From assembly GCA_019420945.1 (NCBI GenBank), contig JAHZGF010000003.1, positions 6,604-70,603 of the forward strand: 64,000 nt of DNA, read 5' to 3'. Below are positions 15,600 through 25,500 of this stretch, piece by piece. The position numbers were made by a program, and so were the translations under genes. Numbering within the stretch: the stretch's first letter is position 1; every line of letters starts with the position of its first letter. The DNA comes from Clostridiales bacterium (lineage in GTDB: Bacteria > Bacillota > Clostridia > Oscillospirales > Oscillospiraceae). The notes under the pieces are model-generated. The model saw only the letters and a list, made by a program, of their open reading frames with translations. It did no database searches and had not been told where the DNA came from.

Positions 15600-17094
15600 G
15601 TTCCCGGCCAGGACATTCTCCCCGGAACAGCCGCCGCCCACAAAACGGGTTGCAGCCTATGCCAGAGTATCCACCATGAAGGATGCTCAGGAGAACAGTC
15701 TCCAAGCCCAGCAGGAGTATTTCACGGAATACATCCAACGCCATCCGGGCTGGGGCTTTGCCGGGATGTACTCCGATGATGGTATCTCCGGGCTGTCGAT
15801 CCGCGAGCGTGACGGTTTCAACAGTATGGTAACGGATGCCCTGGACGGTAAAATCGATTTGATTCTCACTAAGTCTTTGTCCCGTTTCGCCAGAAACACT
15901 GTGGATGCCCTCACCACTATCCGTAGCTTGAAAGCTGCTGGAGTGGCAGTCTATTTTCAAAAAGAGAATATCAACACAATGGACAGCACCGGCGAGTTCC
16001 TCATCACCCTGATGAGTTCCTTTGCCGAAGAAGAGAGTCGATCCATCTCCGAGAATGTCACCTGGGCCGTCCGCCATCGATACGCCCAAGGAATCTATCA
16101 TCTCCCCGGACTGCTTTTGGGGTATCAGCGCAGCCCGGTTGGCGAAATTCATGTCGATGAAGCCGGGGCCAGAGTCGTGCGGTTCATCTACCTGCTTGCC
16201 CTGGCTGGGAAAAGCAGCACAGATATCTGCCGTATTCTTATGGACTATGGAATTCTCTCCCCGGGACAGAGTCAGAGGTGGGAACCGCACACAGTACGCA
16301 GCATTCTGAAAAACGAGAAATATATGGGTGATGCTATCCTCCAAAAAGAGATTACCGTGGATTTCCTGACAAAAACCAGAAAACCAAACGAGGGCGAAGC
16401 GCCGCAATACTATGTGGAGAACGGACATCCCTGTATCGTCAGCAAGTCTGTGTGGCAGGAAGTGCAAGCCACATGGACGGACGCCATCCGCCGGAATTGC
16501 ACCTTCTCACCCATTGCCAACAAAGTCATCTGCGGCGGCTGTGGCGGTCGGTATGGTCGAAAGACCTGGCACTCCACCACCTACCGGGATGCCGTCTGGG
16601 AGTGCAATAGCAAGAAGGCTGGCCGCACAAAATGTAAATGCCGCCACATTTACGCCGAGGAACTGGACACCGCCATTCGCCGCTCCATGCATCATCTGCT
16701 GAAGATCCATAAAAACATCATCCCTGACTGCGCGGATCTGTTGTCACAGACTCCGGGAGAGATTTCATCAGATGCTCGATCCGTTCTGAATGATATAGCC
16801 CGTGGGAAACTGGATATCCGGATTGACGGTCTGATGATTGGTATCCTTATCCGAAAAATGGTGGTCACGCCAAAGCAAACCCTAGTAATTCACTTTCTGG
16901 ACGGCACCACCTACCGCCACCGCTTGGGCGCTACCCCCAGAGGAACTCGGCTGTATAGCACGAAGCGAGATCACAGTCAGATACTGGCCTTATACGCCGA
17001 GGGATGCTCCGCAAAGGAAATATCGCAGAGGTTGGGGATCAGTGTAAATACGGTGCGGTCGTTTTTGCGGCGGCACCATAGAAGCGATACTTAA
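15571..17094 (+). CDS. Large serine recombinase (resolvase plus recombinase plus zinc ribbon)
   Basis: The TTG at 15571 follows GGAGGTGAACAGCA at correct spacing, with no better start nearby. The protein has 507 residues. The N-terminal resolvase domain (~25-175) carries the catalytic serine in AAYARVST, plus SLSRFARNTVDAL and EEESRSISEN. A Recombinase domain follows (~185-290), then a zinc ribbon (CGGCGGRYGRKTWH, CKCRH; ~310-360). An unusual C-terminal helix-turn-helix tail, SAKEISQRLGISVNTVRSFL, lies at ~480-500. Large serine recombinases integrate and excise mobile elements without host factors. This one resembles the second recombinase at 37081 (shared FQKENI, ISENVTW and KTWHST motifs) and marks the left end of the island carrying the DISARM-like operon. 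Confidence 0.9.
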   Translation: MPEKRITRVEFPARTFSPEQPPPTKRVAAYARVSTMKDAQENSLQAQQEYFTEYIQRHPGWGFAGMYSDDGISGLSIRERDGFNSMVTDALDGKIDLILTKSLSRFARNTVDALTTIRSLKAAGVAVYFQKENINTMDSTGEFLITLMSSFAEEESRSISENVTWAVRHRYAQGIYHLPGLLLGYQRSPVGEIHVDEAGARVVRFIYLLALAGKSSTDICRILMDYGILSPGQSQRWEPHTVRSILKNEKYMGDAILQKEITVDFLTKTRKPNEGEAPQYYVENGHPCIVSKSVWQEVQATWTDAIRRNCTFSPIANKVICGGCGGRYGRKTWHSTTYRDAVWECNSKKAGRTKCKCRHIYAEELDTAIRRSMHHLLKIHKNIIPDCADLLSQTPGEISSDARSVLNDIARGKLDIRIDGLMIGILIRKMVVTPKQTLVIHFLDGTTYRHRLGATPRGTRLYSTKRDHSQILALYAEGCSAKEISQRLGISVNTVRSFLRRHHRSDT

Positions 17095-17106
17095 ACGAAG
17101 GATGTT

Positions 17107-17131
17107 ATGCACGGGTTGTCCACCCATGCAT
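17107..17131. repeat. Imperfect hairpin between convergent genes
   Basis: ATGCACGGGT (17107-17116) pairs with ACCCATGCAT (17122-17131), with one mismatch, around TGTCC. It lies between the ends of the recombinase gene and the Vsr gene. There is no T run, so termination activity is uncertain. Confidence 0.4.
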
Positions 17132-17209
17132 GGCACCTAATTGCTTGTTCAGCTAAGCCAATCAGATAAAACCGTCACAACCAACATTGTAAATACAAAA
17201 TTTACCAAA

Positions 17210-17626
17210 TCAGCCAATAATCTGAAGGACTAGGTTTTGTAGGGTGTTATCTACTACAGATTTCATCAATTGGCATTCCCAAATCTCGATTACACGCCAC
17301 CCTTGGTTGGCAAGAAGCTGGTGATTATGCTTGTCCCGCTGAATATTTCCGGTAATCTTTTCTTTCCAGAATTCCGCATTATTCTTTGGCCATACAAAAT
17401 AGCGGCAACCTTCATGACCATGCCAAAAGCAACCATTCACAAAGATGACTGCTTTGTATTTGGGCAACACGATATCCGGTTTTCCCGGTAGCTTGGCGTC
17501 ATTTTTCCGATACCGGAACCCCTGTGAAAACAGGAACTTTCTCACCAATTCTTCAGGTTTTGTGTTTTTGCTGTGAATCCGGGACATATTGTAGCTTCGT
17601 TGTTCCGGAGTATGCACATCGGCCAC
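17210..17626 (-). CDS. vsr: Very short patch repair endonuclease (Vsr)
   Basis: A 138-residue protein, the normal length for the family, starts at GTG after GGGAGGAGGG. It begins MADVHTPEQRSYNMSRIHSKNTKPE and contains the diagnostic GKPDIVL (catalytic Asp) and FVNGCFWHGHEGC (zinc/His cluster), then WRVIEIWEC. Vsr nicks 5' of T in T:G mismatches made when 5-methylcytosine deaminates, and so protects sites methylated by a partner C5 methyltransferase. That partner is the gene immediately upstream. It is the last gene of the DISARM-like operon. Its presence implies that the methylated motif suffers deamination-prone C5 methylation. Confidence 0.93.
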   Translation of the reverse strand: MADVHTPEQRSYNMSRIHSKNTKPEELVRKFLFSQGFRYRKNDAKLPGKPDIVLPKYKAVIFVNGCFWHGHEGCRYFVWPKNNAEFWKEKITGNIQRDKHNHQLLANQGWRVIEIWECQLMKSVVDNTLQNLVLQIIG

Positions 17627-17648
17627 AACAATCCCTCCTCCCTAAAGG

Positions 17649-18923
17649 TTAATCATGTTCATCAAATCTGTCCAGCAAAGCCATGGCAACATGATATGCC
17701 AAGCACACTGGTACTGCATTTCCAATTTGTTTGAACGCCAATGTTCGTGAGGGAATACCCTTTTTTGATTCGAAATAATAATTATCCGGGAATGTCTGTA
17801 TTCTGGCAGCTTCACGTGGCGTGATTGAACGATTTTGCTCAATATCCGGATGGATAAAATAGTGCCCATCCCGAGCGATATGGGCAACAATCGTTTGTGC
17901 ATGCGGCAGATCTCCGGCGACGACTTTAAATCGGTCCAGGAAAGATGTAGTATTTTGATGTGTCCGGAGATTCGCTGGCAAATCTATATATGACACCCGG
18001 GTGCCAGTTCTGTTCCATGTATCCACAACAATCCGATAAATCTCCAGGTCTTGGTCTATGTGCGGTCTCGCTTGGTGGAATGTTACTGGTTCAGTATCGT
18101 ACTCCTTGATTCCGGACTCATACAGATATTGACCGTCGTAGTGTGCTGTAGGAACCGGCTCGGTCGTTCCGCCACCAGCAGGTATAGCAGGCAAATCGCC
18201 AAATACCTCACTTACCAAATATTGATTTGGTATAGCCGGAATGTCAGGATAAAAGCCTTCATGATTTCCTCTGATGCCAATGAGAATGATCCTTTTCCGG
18301 TTCTGGAGAACTCCGTAATCTGATGCGTTGAGTGGTCGGAATTCAGTGGAGTACCCACATTCGCGGAACAGTGCCCTCATATTATCAAAGTGAAGCGTCT
18401 CATCTTCGTCCTTGGCCGATAGCAGCCCAAGAACATTTTCAAACACAAAATATGCAGGCTGATATCTTCTCAGAAATTCAGCATAGTGTCTGTAGAGATA
18501 GTTGCGCTGATCGCCTACCATTCGTGTTTCAGATCGGGATCGGCCTGCAAGGGAATAGGCCTGACACGGAGGCCCGCCAATAATCAAGTCCAACGGTTCT
18601 TCACCAACCAATGCGTCAACTTCTTCGAAAATAGCCGGCAGCGTTTCCGTAGAAATCTCATAATTCAATACCGAATCCAAAACTCCCTGCGGAATGTGAT
18701 CATAAAACTGATTGCGGCTAATTTCCCGATTGAGATATTGATTATATATATCCAACTGGTCATGCTCCCGCAACCAATGGTATGCCATACGTGTTTTCAA
18801 CGTATAGCACGCAGCTACATCCATTTCCACATGTCCTACGGCCTCATACCCTGCCCTTAGGAAGCCTTCGGATAAACCTCCAGCTCCTGCAAACAGGTCC
18901 AAAAATCTGGGCATATACATCAC
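17649..18923 (-). CDS. DNA cytosine-5 methyltransferase (DrmMII-like by context)
   Basis: This 424-residue protein has the ordered C5-methyltransferase motifs. Motif I is FLDLFAGAGGLSEGF (~6-20), motif IV is GGPPCQAYSLAG with the catalytic Cys (~113-124), and motif VI is FENVLGLL (~158). Motif VIII is LQNRKRIILIG (~205), and motif X is QIGNAVPVCLAYHVA (~400). The start may be GTG 18923, ATG 18920 or ATG 18914; ribosome-site support is weak for all. It is followed by vsr. In class 2 DISARM a C5 methyltransferase (DrmMII) marks host DNA so that the DrmAB machinery spares it. The position after drmA/drmB genes supports that role. The recognition sequence is not predictable. Confidence 0.92.
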   Translation of the reverse strand: MMYMPRFLDLFAGAGGLSEGFLRAGYEAVGHVEMDVAACYTLKTRMAYHWLREHDQLDIYNQYLNREISRNQFYDHIPQGVLDSVLNYEISTETLPAIFEEVDALVGEEPLDLIIGGPPCQAYSLAGRSRSETRMVGDQRNYLYRHYAEFLRRYQPAYFVFENVLGLLSAKDEDETLHFDNMRALFRECGYSTEFRPLNASDYGVLQNRKRIILIGIRGNHEGFYPDIPAIPNQYLVSEVFGDLPAIPAGGGTTEPVPTAHYDGQYLYESGIKEYDTEPVTFHQARPHIDQDLEIYRIVVDTWNRTGTRVSYIDLPANLRTHQNTTSFLDRFKVVAGDLPHAQTIVAHIARDGHYFIHPDIEQNRSITPREAARIQTFPDNYYFESKKGIPSRTLAFKQIGNAVPVCLAYHVAMALLDRFDEHD

Positions 18924-18961
18924 CCCGTCCTAACTTACATTTGGTTTGATGTCTGACCACC

Positions 18962-20695
18962 TTATGTACCAACTTGCGTAAAACCAGACAGAATCATATT
19001 TTGGCGTTCCTGCTCGGCATTGCAATCATAAAGAACATAGAGCATCGCGCATGCACGGGAAGCTGCCACATAATTCAGCAACCGGGTTTCCTCATCAGAA
19101 AAATGGTCTATATCAATCATAATTACAATTTTCGATTCCAAACCTTTGAAACCGGAAATTGTAGAAAATCTCACATCGTTCTTTTTGGCTTTCCACAGTG
19201 GCCCTGTTGTCTTCAATGTTCCAAGGTCTTTATCCAGTCCTGTGAGACCCAGTCCATTCAGGGGATTTGCCAGCGTGTAGCGGGAAAGAATTATAAAATC
19301 GCTGCCAATCGCACCGCTGTCCTTAATTTTCCGGACAATCGCATTGATTTTTTTCCGTTCATCATCTTTTCCGTTATAGCTGCCATACTCGACCTGTGGG
19401 CCTGACACCGTGGGTTTTCCCTGATTGGGAATGTTGGTCATCAGAATATTGGCATTTGCAATCTGCTTGGTGTTTCTGCAATTCGCATGTAATTTCCAAC
19501 TCATTGCATACGCTTCTTTGCGAAGTTTCTTTATCATCGCATCAAGCTGAGCATAGGAATTGAAGATATTCTGGTTCGGATCATAATAAATTGCCCATGA
19601 TCCGTCGCCCAATCCATCCCGTACAATTCTGTCAATGCACTCCAGGTAGGTATCAGTGAGCAAATCCTGTCCTTCATCAATGATTACCAAATCATACGCA
19701 GGAACATCTTCTGCCACAATAAAAGTTGCTGGCAATTCTTTCTCATAAAAATGCTGACTCAGATCCGAAGACCACTCAATACCGCAGGTACGCATCATGA
19801 ATGCATGAAGTGTAACCGCTTCAATATAGACTCTGTCTTTTTCGAACTGGTACTGCACATACTGGGCAATATTGTGGTTATAGCAAAGGTACAGTACACT
19901 TTTTCCTTCCCAATATGCCCTGCGGGCCTGCTCCATTGCAATCAATGTTTTGCCTGCACCCGCAACGCCGGAAACCATCGTCCGAGGATTTTCAAAAAGC
20001 GATTCCAACACTTCATATTGCTCAGCGGTTAGCGCACACAACTCCTTCACTGTACGTTCCACCGTATCCTTCATAGAAGGAACAAAATAAAAATCACCGC
20101 GAAGCAGATTAGCCAGCTTATCGATTTCGGCATCAGTCAGCCGCCCACCCTCAAAGCCGTGCTTGTTCAGACAGGCCTGTCTCCAATATCCAAATGCCTG
20201 ATTGGCAATGCTGTCCAAATTCCAGGACTGTTTTGCATCGACCAAGATCTCTGGAACAACATCGATACCGACACCCGTTGCTTCAAAACGGCAATCTGGC
20301 ATAGCAACAGCACATGCATACTGGCAACGCACCAGTGGATCATAATTTCCAAGCCTGCGAACCATATACTGTCTTAAAGACTGCATATTACCCTGCACTT
20401 GCTGGAATGGTCCTTCATTCTTACGAGAGATTTTGCCGTAGCGATTTGTAAATTCCCATACGCCATTTCTGCGGGAAACCTGCCCACCCTTAACTTCAAG
20501 ACACAGTACACCCTCATTGCACAGAATTACAAAATCAATCTCACCGAAAATATTGTTGGCATGCTCTGCAATTCCCAATGAATGCAGAACAATATATTTT
20601 TTATTCGTTCTATGGTCCCGGAATTCGATAAACAGTCGCTTTTCAGCAGGACTCTTGATTTCCGGTGACAGAACATCTGGAATTAATTGAACCAT
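18962..20695 (-). CDS. NERD nuclease-related domain fused to SF1 (UvrD-like) helicase
   Basis: The ATG follows CAGGAGAAAAAT. The protein has 577 residues. An N-terminal NERD-type region (~15-130) contains GEIDFVILCNEGVLCLEVKGG, whose E..D...EVK spacing fits a PD-(D/E)XK-type nuclease core. A UvrD/Rep-like ATPase follows: Walker A GVAGAGKTLIAM (~240-252), Walker B LVIIDEGQDLL (~335), and C-terminal motifs ISGFKGLESKIVIM and NYVAASRA. NERD-helicase fusions occur in defence loci and plasmids. Lying between drmB and the methyltransferase, this could supply the nuclease activity that DrmC (phospholipase D type) has in standard DISARM. That substitution is inference. Confidence 0.82.
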   Translation of the reverse strand: MVQLIPDVLSPEIKSPAEKRLFIEFRDHRTNKKYIVLHSLGIAEHANNIFGEIDFVILCNEGVLCLEVKGGQVSRRNGVWEFTNRYGKISRKNEGPFQQVQGNMQSLRQYMVRRLGNYDPLVRCQYACAVAMPDCRFEATGVGIDVVPEILVDAKQSWNLDSIANQAFGYWRQACLNKHGFEGGRLTDAEIDKLANLLRGDFYFVPSMKDTVERTVKELCALTAEQYEVLESLFENPRTMVSGVAGAGKTLIAMEQARRAYWEGKSVLYLCYNHNIAQYVQYQFEKDRVYIEAVTLHAFMMRTCGIEWSSDLSQHFYEKELPATFIVAEDVPAYDLVIIDEGQDLLTDTYLECIDRIVRDGLGDGSWAIYYDPNQNIFNSYAQLDAMIKKLRKEAYAMSWKLHANCRNTKQIANANILMTNIPNQGKPTVSGPQVEYGSYNGKDDERKKINAIVRKIKDSGAIGSDFIILSRYTLANPLNGLGLTGLDKDLGTLKTTGPLWKAKKNDVRFSTISGFKGLESKIVIMIDIDHFSDEETRLLNYVAASRACAMLYVLYDCNAEQERQNMILSGFTQVGT

Positions 20696-20707
20696 ATTTT
20701 TCTCCTG

Positions 20708-22555
20708 TTATTCCAGCAAGGCTCCAAAGAATCCCCGTTCTCTGTCTTTTATAGTACCAACTACAGCAGCTCGATCCAACAAGCAGTTTCGCATTTCACA
20801 GCTGGTTTCAGGCAAAAGCGAACAAGCGTGGCACGCTGCGTAATTTAGAGAGTCATATCCCTGTGCATGAGATTCGATGCAAATAGGATCGGAGGAACAC
20901 CAAGACGCTTCCTGGAGCATATTTCTGAAAATCATTTCAAAAGACTCCGGGAGTCCTTTTCTCACCAATCCGCCCAAGCTACCATCAGAGTCAGAAGAAG
21001 AAGTATATAACAGAATACCTGCCATTTTTACATCAGATTCCGGATAGGTGCTGTAAATCCGTTCCTTAATGGAAGCACCGGAATAACCGCACTCCAATGA
21101 CAACTGACGGATCAGCAGATGAGAAAGCGTGTGCAGCAGTACATACCGGGCGGAGAAATTCTCGCAGCCCACATTACTGTGTTCCAGACGGTCCCGCATG
21201 GGCAGATACTCATCCTCAAAAGCCGCTTCCCATTCTTCCAATGCATCTTCTCTTAGCTTGATGAACAAACCTTCTCCCAGCATTACAATGGCAGGAAGCC
21301 AGTTCAACTCCACATCACTGAGCGGGACACAATCTCCGGACAAGTGGTATCCTTTGAATCTGTCGTCATCAGCATTGGGTTGCTCTGGAGTAATCCGGCG
21401 GAAGCCGCGCAACGCAAGTACCTCACGCAGGCGCTTTGCCAATACGACATCTTCGATATAGTCCTCGAGGAATTCCGGAACCGTTGCTCGTGCAATTCTG
21501 AACTGCACATCTTCCGGATCATCGTAATCACCCATGCAGAAAACACGATACTCATCTTCAAGCAGGTTCTGCTTGGTATACTCACCTCCATCGCCGTCAT
21601 TATAACGTTTCTTAATCTCAGATATTAACTCATCAATTGTACAAATCTGCATCGCCAATAACGAATGGAATACACCTTGTACAACGGCTCTCAGGACATA
21701 TTCATCTGGGTTGCTCGCCAGAATATCTTCAATTTGCTCCCATCGTACCGCAATTTCCTGCTGAACCTTACTGCTCCAAGGTGGAATAGTTAACGCACTT
21801 GCTGTCATAGAAAAATAAACATTGGAAGCCCCACGCTGGAGTGCCCGCAGCTGTGCTGTGCAGGACACCGGATCATTATATTCCTTTTTGCTGCCCAGCC
21901 AGGGACGTTTTCCGTGACAGGAGTAGCCCCGGAGGGCATCCTTAGCCATACTGCCAGCCATTGTGCGACTCTTTCCACAAGCAGTACACTTGATAACAAC
22001 GCTGTCCAGTCCACCGGTTTCATCGGAGAAACTGATGCGAAGGGCACCGTTGCGTTTATCAGAAGGACATTCACTAAAGTTCCCGTAATGGACCCACCAT
22101 TCATAGGGGAAGTCCTCCAGGTGGCCATTGGTACATGCGGCAATAAAACGGGAGGGAACAATATTTCTCTTAGGATGACCGTTAGAACAACTGCGGTCTG
22201 TCACATCGCCAAAGCCCCAGTACGGCATCAGCCTCCCGCAATTGGGATCAGGGCAGAAATGATAGTAGGGAAAGCGGAATGCCGGAACATCCGGAGTCAT
22301 TTCGTCATCTTGGGAATTGGACACATAAGGCTCTTTGAAATGTGAGACTTTCAACAGTTTTTCAAGATTTGGTTCGTGCAGAACCGGACTGTTATCCTTC
22401 CAGTAATTGGCACCCGCCATAATGACAGAATAATCCGGCATATCTACAATAGAACCGTTGCCGAAAGTGGTAATCAACTGCGTTTTGCGCAATCTGCCCA
22501 CCACTTTCTTAGGCTTGGCTTGATCTCTGTTTGAACCAAAGTGTAGTCTTGCCAT
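20708..22555 (-). CDS. DrmB-like DUF1998 protein
   Basis: This 615-residue protein begins 3 bp after the DrmA-like gene, with a GGGAGG ribosome site inside that gene's end. The N-terminus (VGRLRKTQLITTFGNGSIVDMP) matches the opening of DrmB/DUF1998 proteins. Several Cys pairs lie in the first third (HFCPDPNCG, CTACG). The C-terminal DUF1998 domain (~460-600) has LLHTLSHLLIRQLSLECGY, ILLYTSSSDSDGSLGGLV, and the cysteine cluster CSSDPICIE, AACHACSLLPETSCE. DrmB partners DrmA in the core DrmAB complex that senses and acts on incoming DNA. The length is typical. Assignment is from recalled family signatures, not from a search. Confidence 0.85.
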   Translation of the reverse strand: MARLHFGSNRDQAKPKKVVGRLRKTQLITTFGNGSIVDMPDYSVIMAGANYWKDNSPVLHEPNLEKLLKVSHFKEPYVSNSQDDEMTPDVPAFRFPYYHFCPDPNCGRLMPYWGFGDVTDRSCSNGHPKRNIVPSRFIAACTNGHLEDFPYEWWVHYGNFSECPSDKRNGALRISFSDETGGLDSVVIKCTACGKSRTMAGSMAKDALRGYSCHGKRPWLGSKKEYNDPVSCTAQLRALQRGASNVYFSMTASALTIPPWSSKVQQEIAVRWEQIEDILASNPDEYVLRAVVQGVFHSLLAMQICTIDELISEIKKRYNDGDGGEYTKQNLLEDEYRVFCMGDYDDPEDVQFRIARATVPEFLEDYIEDVVLAKRLREVLALRGFRRITPEQPNADDDRFKGYHLSGDCVPLSDVELNWLPAIVMLGEGLFIKLREDALEEWEAAFEDEYLPMRDRLEHSNVGCENFSARYVLLHTLSHLLIRQLSLECGYSGASIKERIYSTYPESDVKMAGILLYTSSSDSDGSLGGLVRKGLPESFEMIFRNMLQEASWCSSDPICIESHAQGYDSLNYAACHACSLLPETSCEMRNCLLDRAAVVGTIKDRERGFFGALLE

Positions 22556-22557
22556 AA

Positions 22558-25500
22558 TTACAGTCCTCCCAACAGGTAAATACCAGACTGGCCATCCACA
22601 TTACGCATACTGTTCATCGTACGGAAACGGTCATTTTCAGTATCACCTTTCAGCAATTCTTTCTCATTTTTCCTGCCTTTATATACGAGGGAACCGGTCG
22701 CTGCAATATCCCACGCATCCTGAATATCTTTGAGTTCATCCATGACTGCCGACAATTCATCGGGGTCAACTCTTCTTACATAGTCTATAATGATTTTCTC
22801 AACCTTTTGAATTTCAGGATTGTCAGAGCGGTAATTGATTGCCTGACTGTTTCCTCTGAGGTTCTCGATCAGATAACGGCACAGGGAAACATATAATGCG
22901 TGCAGGCCACGATCTCTTGCACGGTCAGAGAAGGGGGTAAGACTTGTCGCTTCCACATAGCGGTACAACGCAGAATGATACTTCAGGAACTGCTCATAGT
23001 GTGAGCGGTCACGGGAACGGGATGCGTTGTACACAGCAATAACCAATCCGGGATTATCACGGCCCACACGGCTGGTTGCCTGAATATACTCTGCATTGGT
23101 TTTCGGCTGACCTGCAACAACCATTGCACCCAAACGGCCCACGTCAACACCAACAGAAATCATATTGGATGCCAGCAGATAGTCAAATACATCCGCATGG
23201 TTATCCTTGGTATAGCCGCGTTTTAGCTTGACCTGAATAATCTCTGTGATTTCGGAATTACTCATGCGGCTTGTCAGTTCTTCCGTATATGTATACCCCT
23301 TGGAAGTATCTACACCAGGGTAGACAGACACAAATTTCGTTTTCGCAAGGTAATCCAAACGGCTCTGAACGTCGTCAAGGATCTGCGTACTTGCACCGCC
23401 CAATTCCCGCAAGCTGTTGAAATAACCCGTAATAGTCCAGAAATTATCTACAACTGCATCAGGATATCCCAATGTTGCCAGATAGCGCGTGGCAAACAGC
23501 ATGGCTGCATTCACTCTGATCAATGTCGTGGTTGCAGTCGTTCCGATACCCATCACTCCAAAATACTGACGGGCAGGTCTTTCTTCAGGCGTGGACTGTA
23601 TAGCAAAGAACGAATCCTTCGCAGAAAGGCCCTGCGGTGGAAACTGCGTGTGACCACGTCCATACAATGCCATGATTTGATTTGCTGCATTCCGGATGGT
23701 TGCGGTGGACGCAATTACTTTTGCGCAAACACCATCGCGCTCACAGAGCTTCGAGATGGCCGCCTCATAGATACCGGTCATCGTGCCGAGGGGACCGGAA
23801 ATCAAATGCAGCTCGTCCTGGATAATAAGTTCCGGAGGCTTTTTGTTGTTCGCAATACCAAACAGTGCCGCCGGTTTGTCATTAAGAGGGATCTGAGCAA
23901 ATTTATCTACAGTTGCCACAACAAAAGTAGGCAGATGCTGGTAAATAGCATCGTCAATAATATGAATAGGGAGACCGCCCGGCGCAGAATGGAAATGACA
24001 ATGCTGATTCGGGCATTTGATTGTCATTCTGTTTTGAACAAGATCAACATCATAATGTTGTGCATAGAGCTTTTCACCGCACCAGGGACAAACCTTGATT
24101 TGCACAGGGTTTGACTTTTCATCAACACCGCCCTGTTTTTGCTTGTTGATGCTGGTTCTTGCATCTTTCAAATGATTGGGGGTAAGGTTGCCACCAACCC
24201 ACAATCCAATGGAAATCTCATTTCCACCCAAACCATACTTTTTTCGCAGCAGTTCACATGCAAAAATCAGAATACTGGCTCGTTCAAACTGCTGGAGCGT
24301 CAAAAGCCTAAGTGTATATCGCATAATTACGGTAACCCCATCTGCGTTTGCATCACGAAGTCTGCGCAAAAAGATTACAAAGGCAGTAATACCTAAATAT
24401 GCCTCTGTTTTACCACCGCCGGTGGGGAACCACAGCAGATCGACCATCTGTCGATCCGGAACATCCTGTCCGGGATGACCCTTTGGTTCAATAAAAGAGG
24501 TCAGCTCATGCAATACAAATGCCAGCTGGAAAGGATACCAGCTTACTTTGGCAGGGTCAAAAGATTTGCCGTTTTTCAGCAGTGTTTGCCTCCGTTGGAG
24601 CAGCATCGCCTCATTGGCAAGCTGGAAGGCACGGAAAACCTTTCCATCGCCAGCCGCACTGTCTTTCAGCAACTTGATAGCATAGTTTATTCTGTTGCAT
24701 GCATCTTGACATTTTTGGATATTACCTTTAGCAACATCCTGCAAACTGTCTTTAACTCCAGACAGGAGATCGCCCTGATCCGTAATCCACTTCTGATACT
24801 TAGCAGCAAATGCACTCAATTCACGAACGACCTCTTCAACAGATGCGGTAGCCAGAAATTGCATTGACAATACATTTCCACTGACCACTTCTGCGGCTTT
24901 CATCTGACGGAGATTGAATGTTGGGAAAAATGCAGACTCTACCCATTCAGGCTCGGCATTATCCATATCCCACATAACAGAGCATCCGTGTCCCTGCGCA
25001 TAGCAATGGACATCAGAATACAGCATATCCAATTCCAGAAGTTCCGGATCGGTAGTCAAATATGCCTGCCGGTTTACACTGGTGAAAACAGCTGTTCCAT
25101 CACTGCTGCTTACTCTGATGTCGGGCTGAAAAGCACAACACCTGGAGGTGGAGGTCATATCATTTTCGGACTGGTTCTCGTTAACCAGTGCAATCGTAAT
25201 TACACGCTCACCGGAATCCATAATAGAGTGTGTATAAACCTGCAGCTGGAGTCCGTTGGGTAAGTCTGCGTACTCCACCCGTTCGCCAGTAAATATAACT
25301 TTTTCGGCATAAGAATACTCGTTGCGTCGCCAAATTTCTTTGGGCTTCTTTTCTAGATATTCCCATCTGGAGGTATCAATTCCACACTCCTTTGCATCAT
25401 CAAAGGAAATCGGCTCATAGAAGGCATAGCTGCCAGAAATACAAATTGCACCGACACCTGCTTTCAGTGTAACCGTAATACCCATAGAAGAAGGATTATT

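Noticed and set aside
17210..18923. Reading the methyltransferase and Vsr as a stand-alone type II restriction-modification pair
   Set aside because: No restriction enzyme gene follows, and both genes continue an unbroken minus-strand operon with DrmA- and DrmB-like genes.
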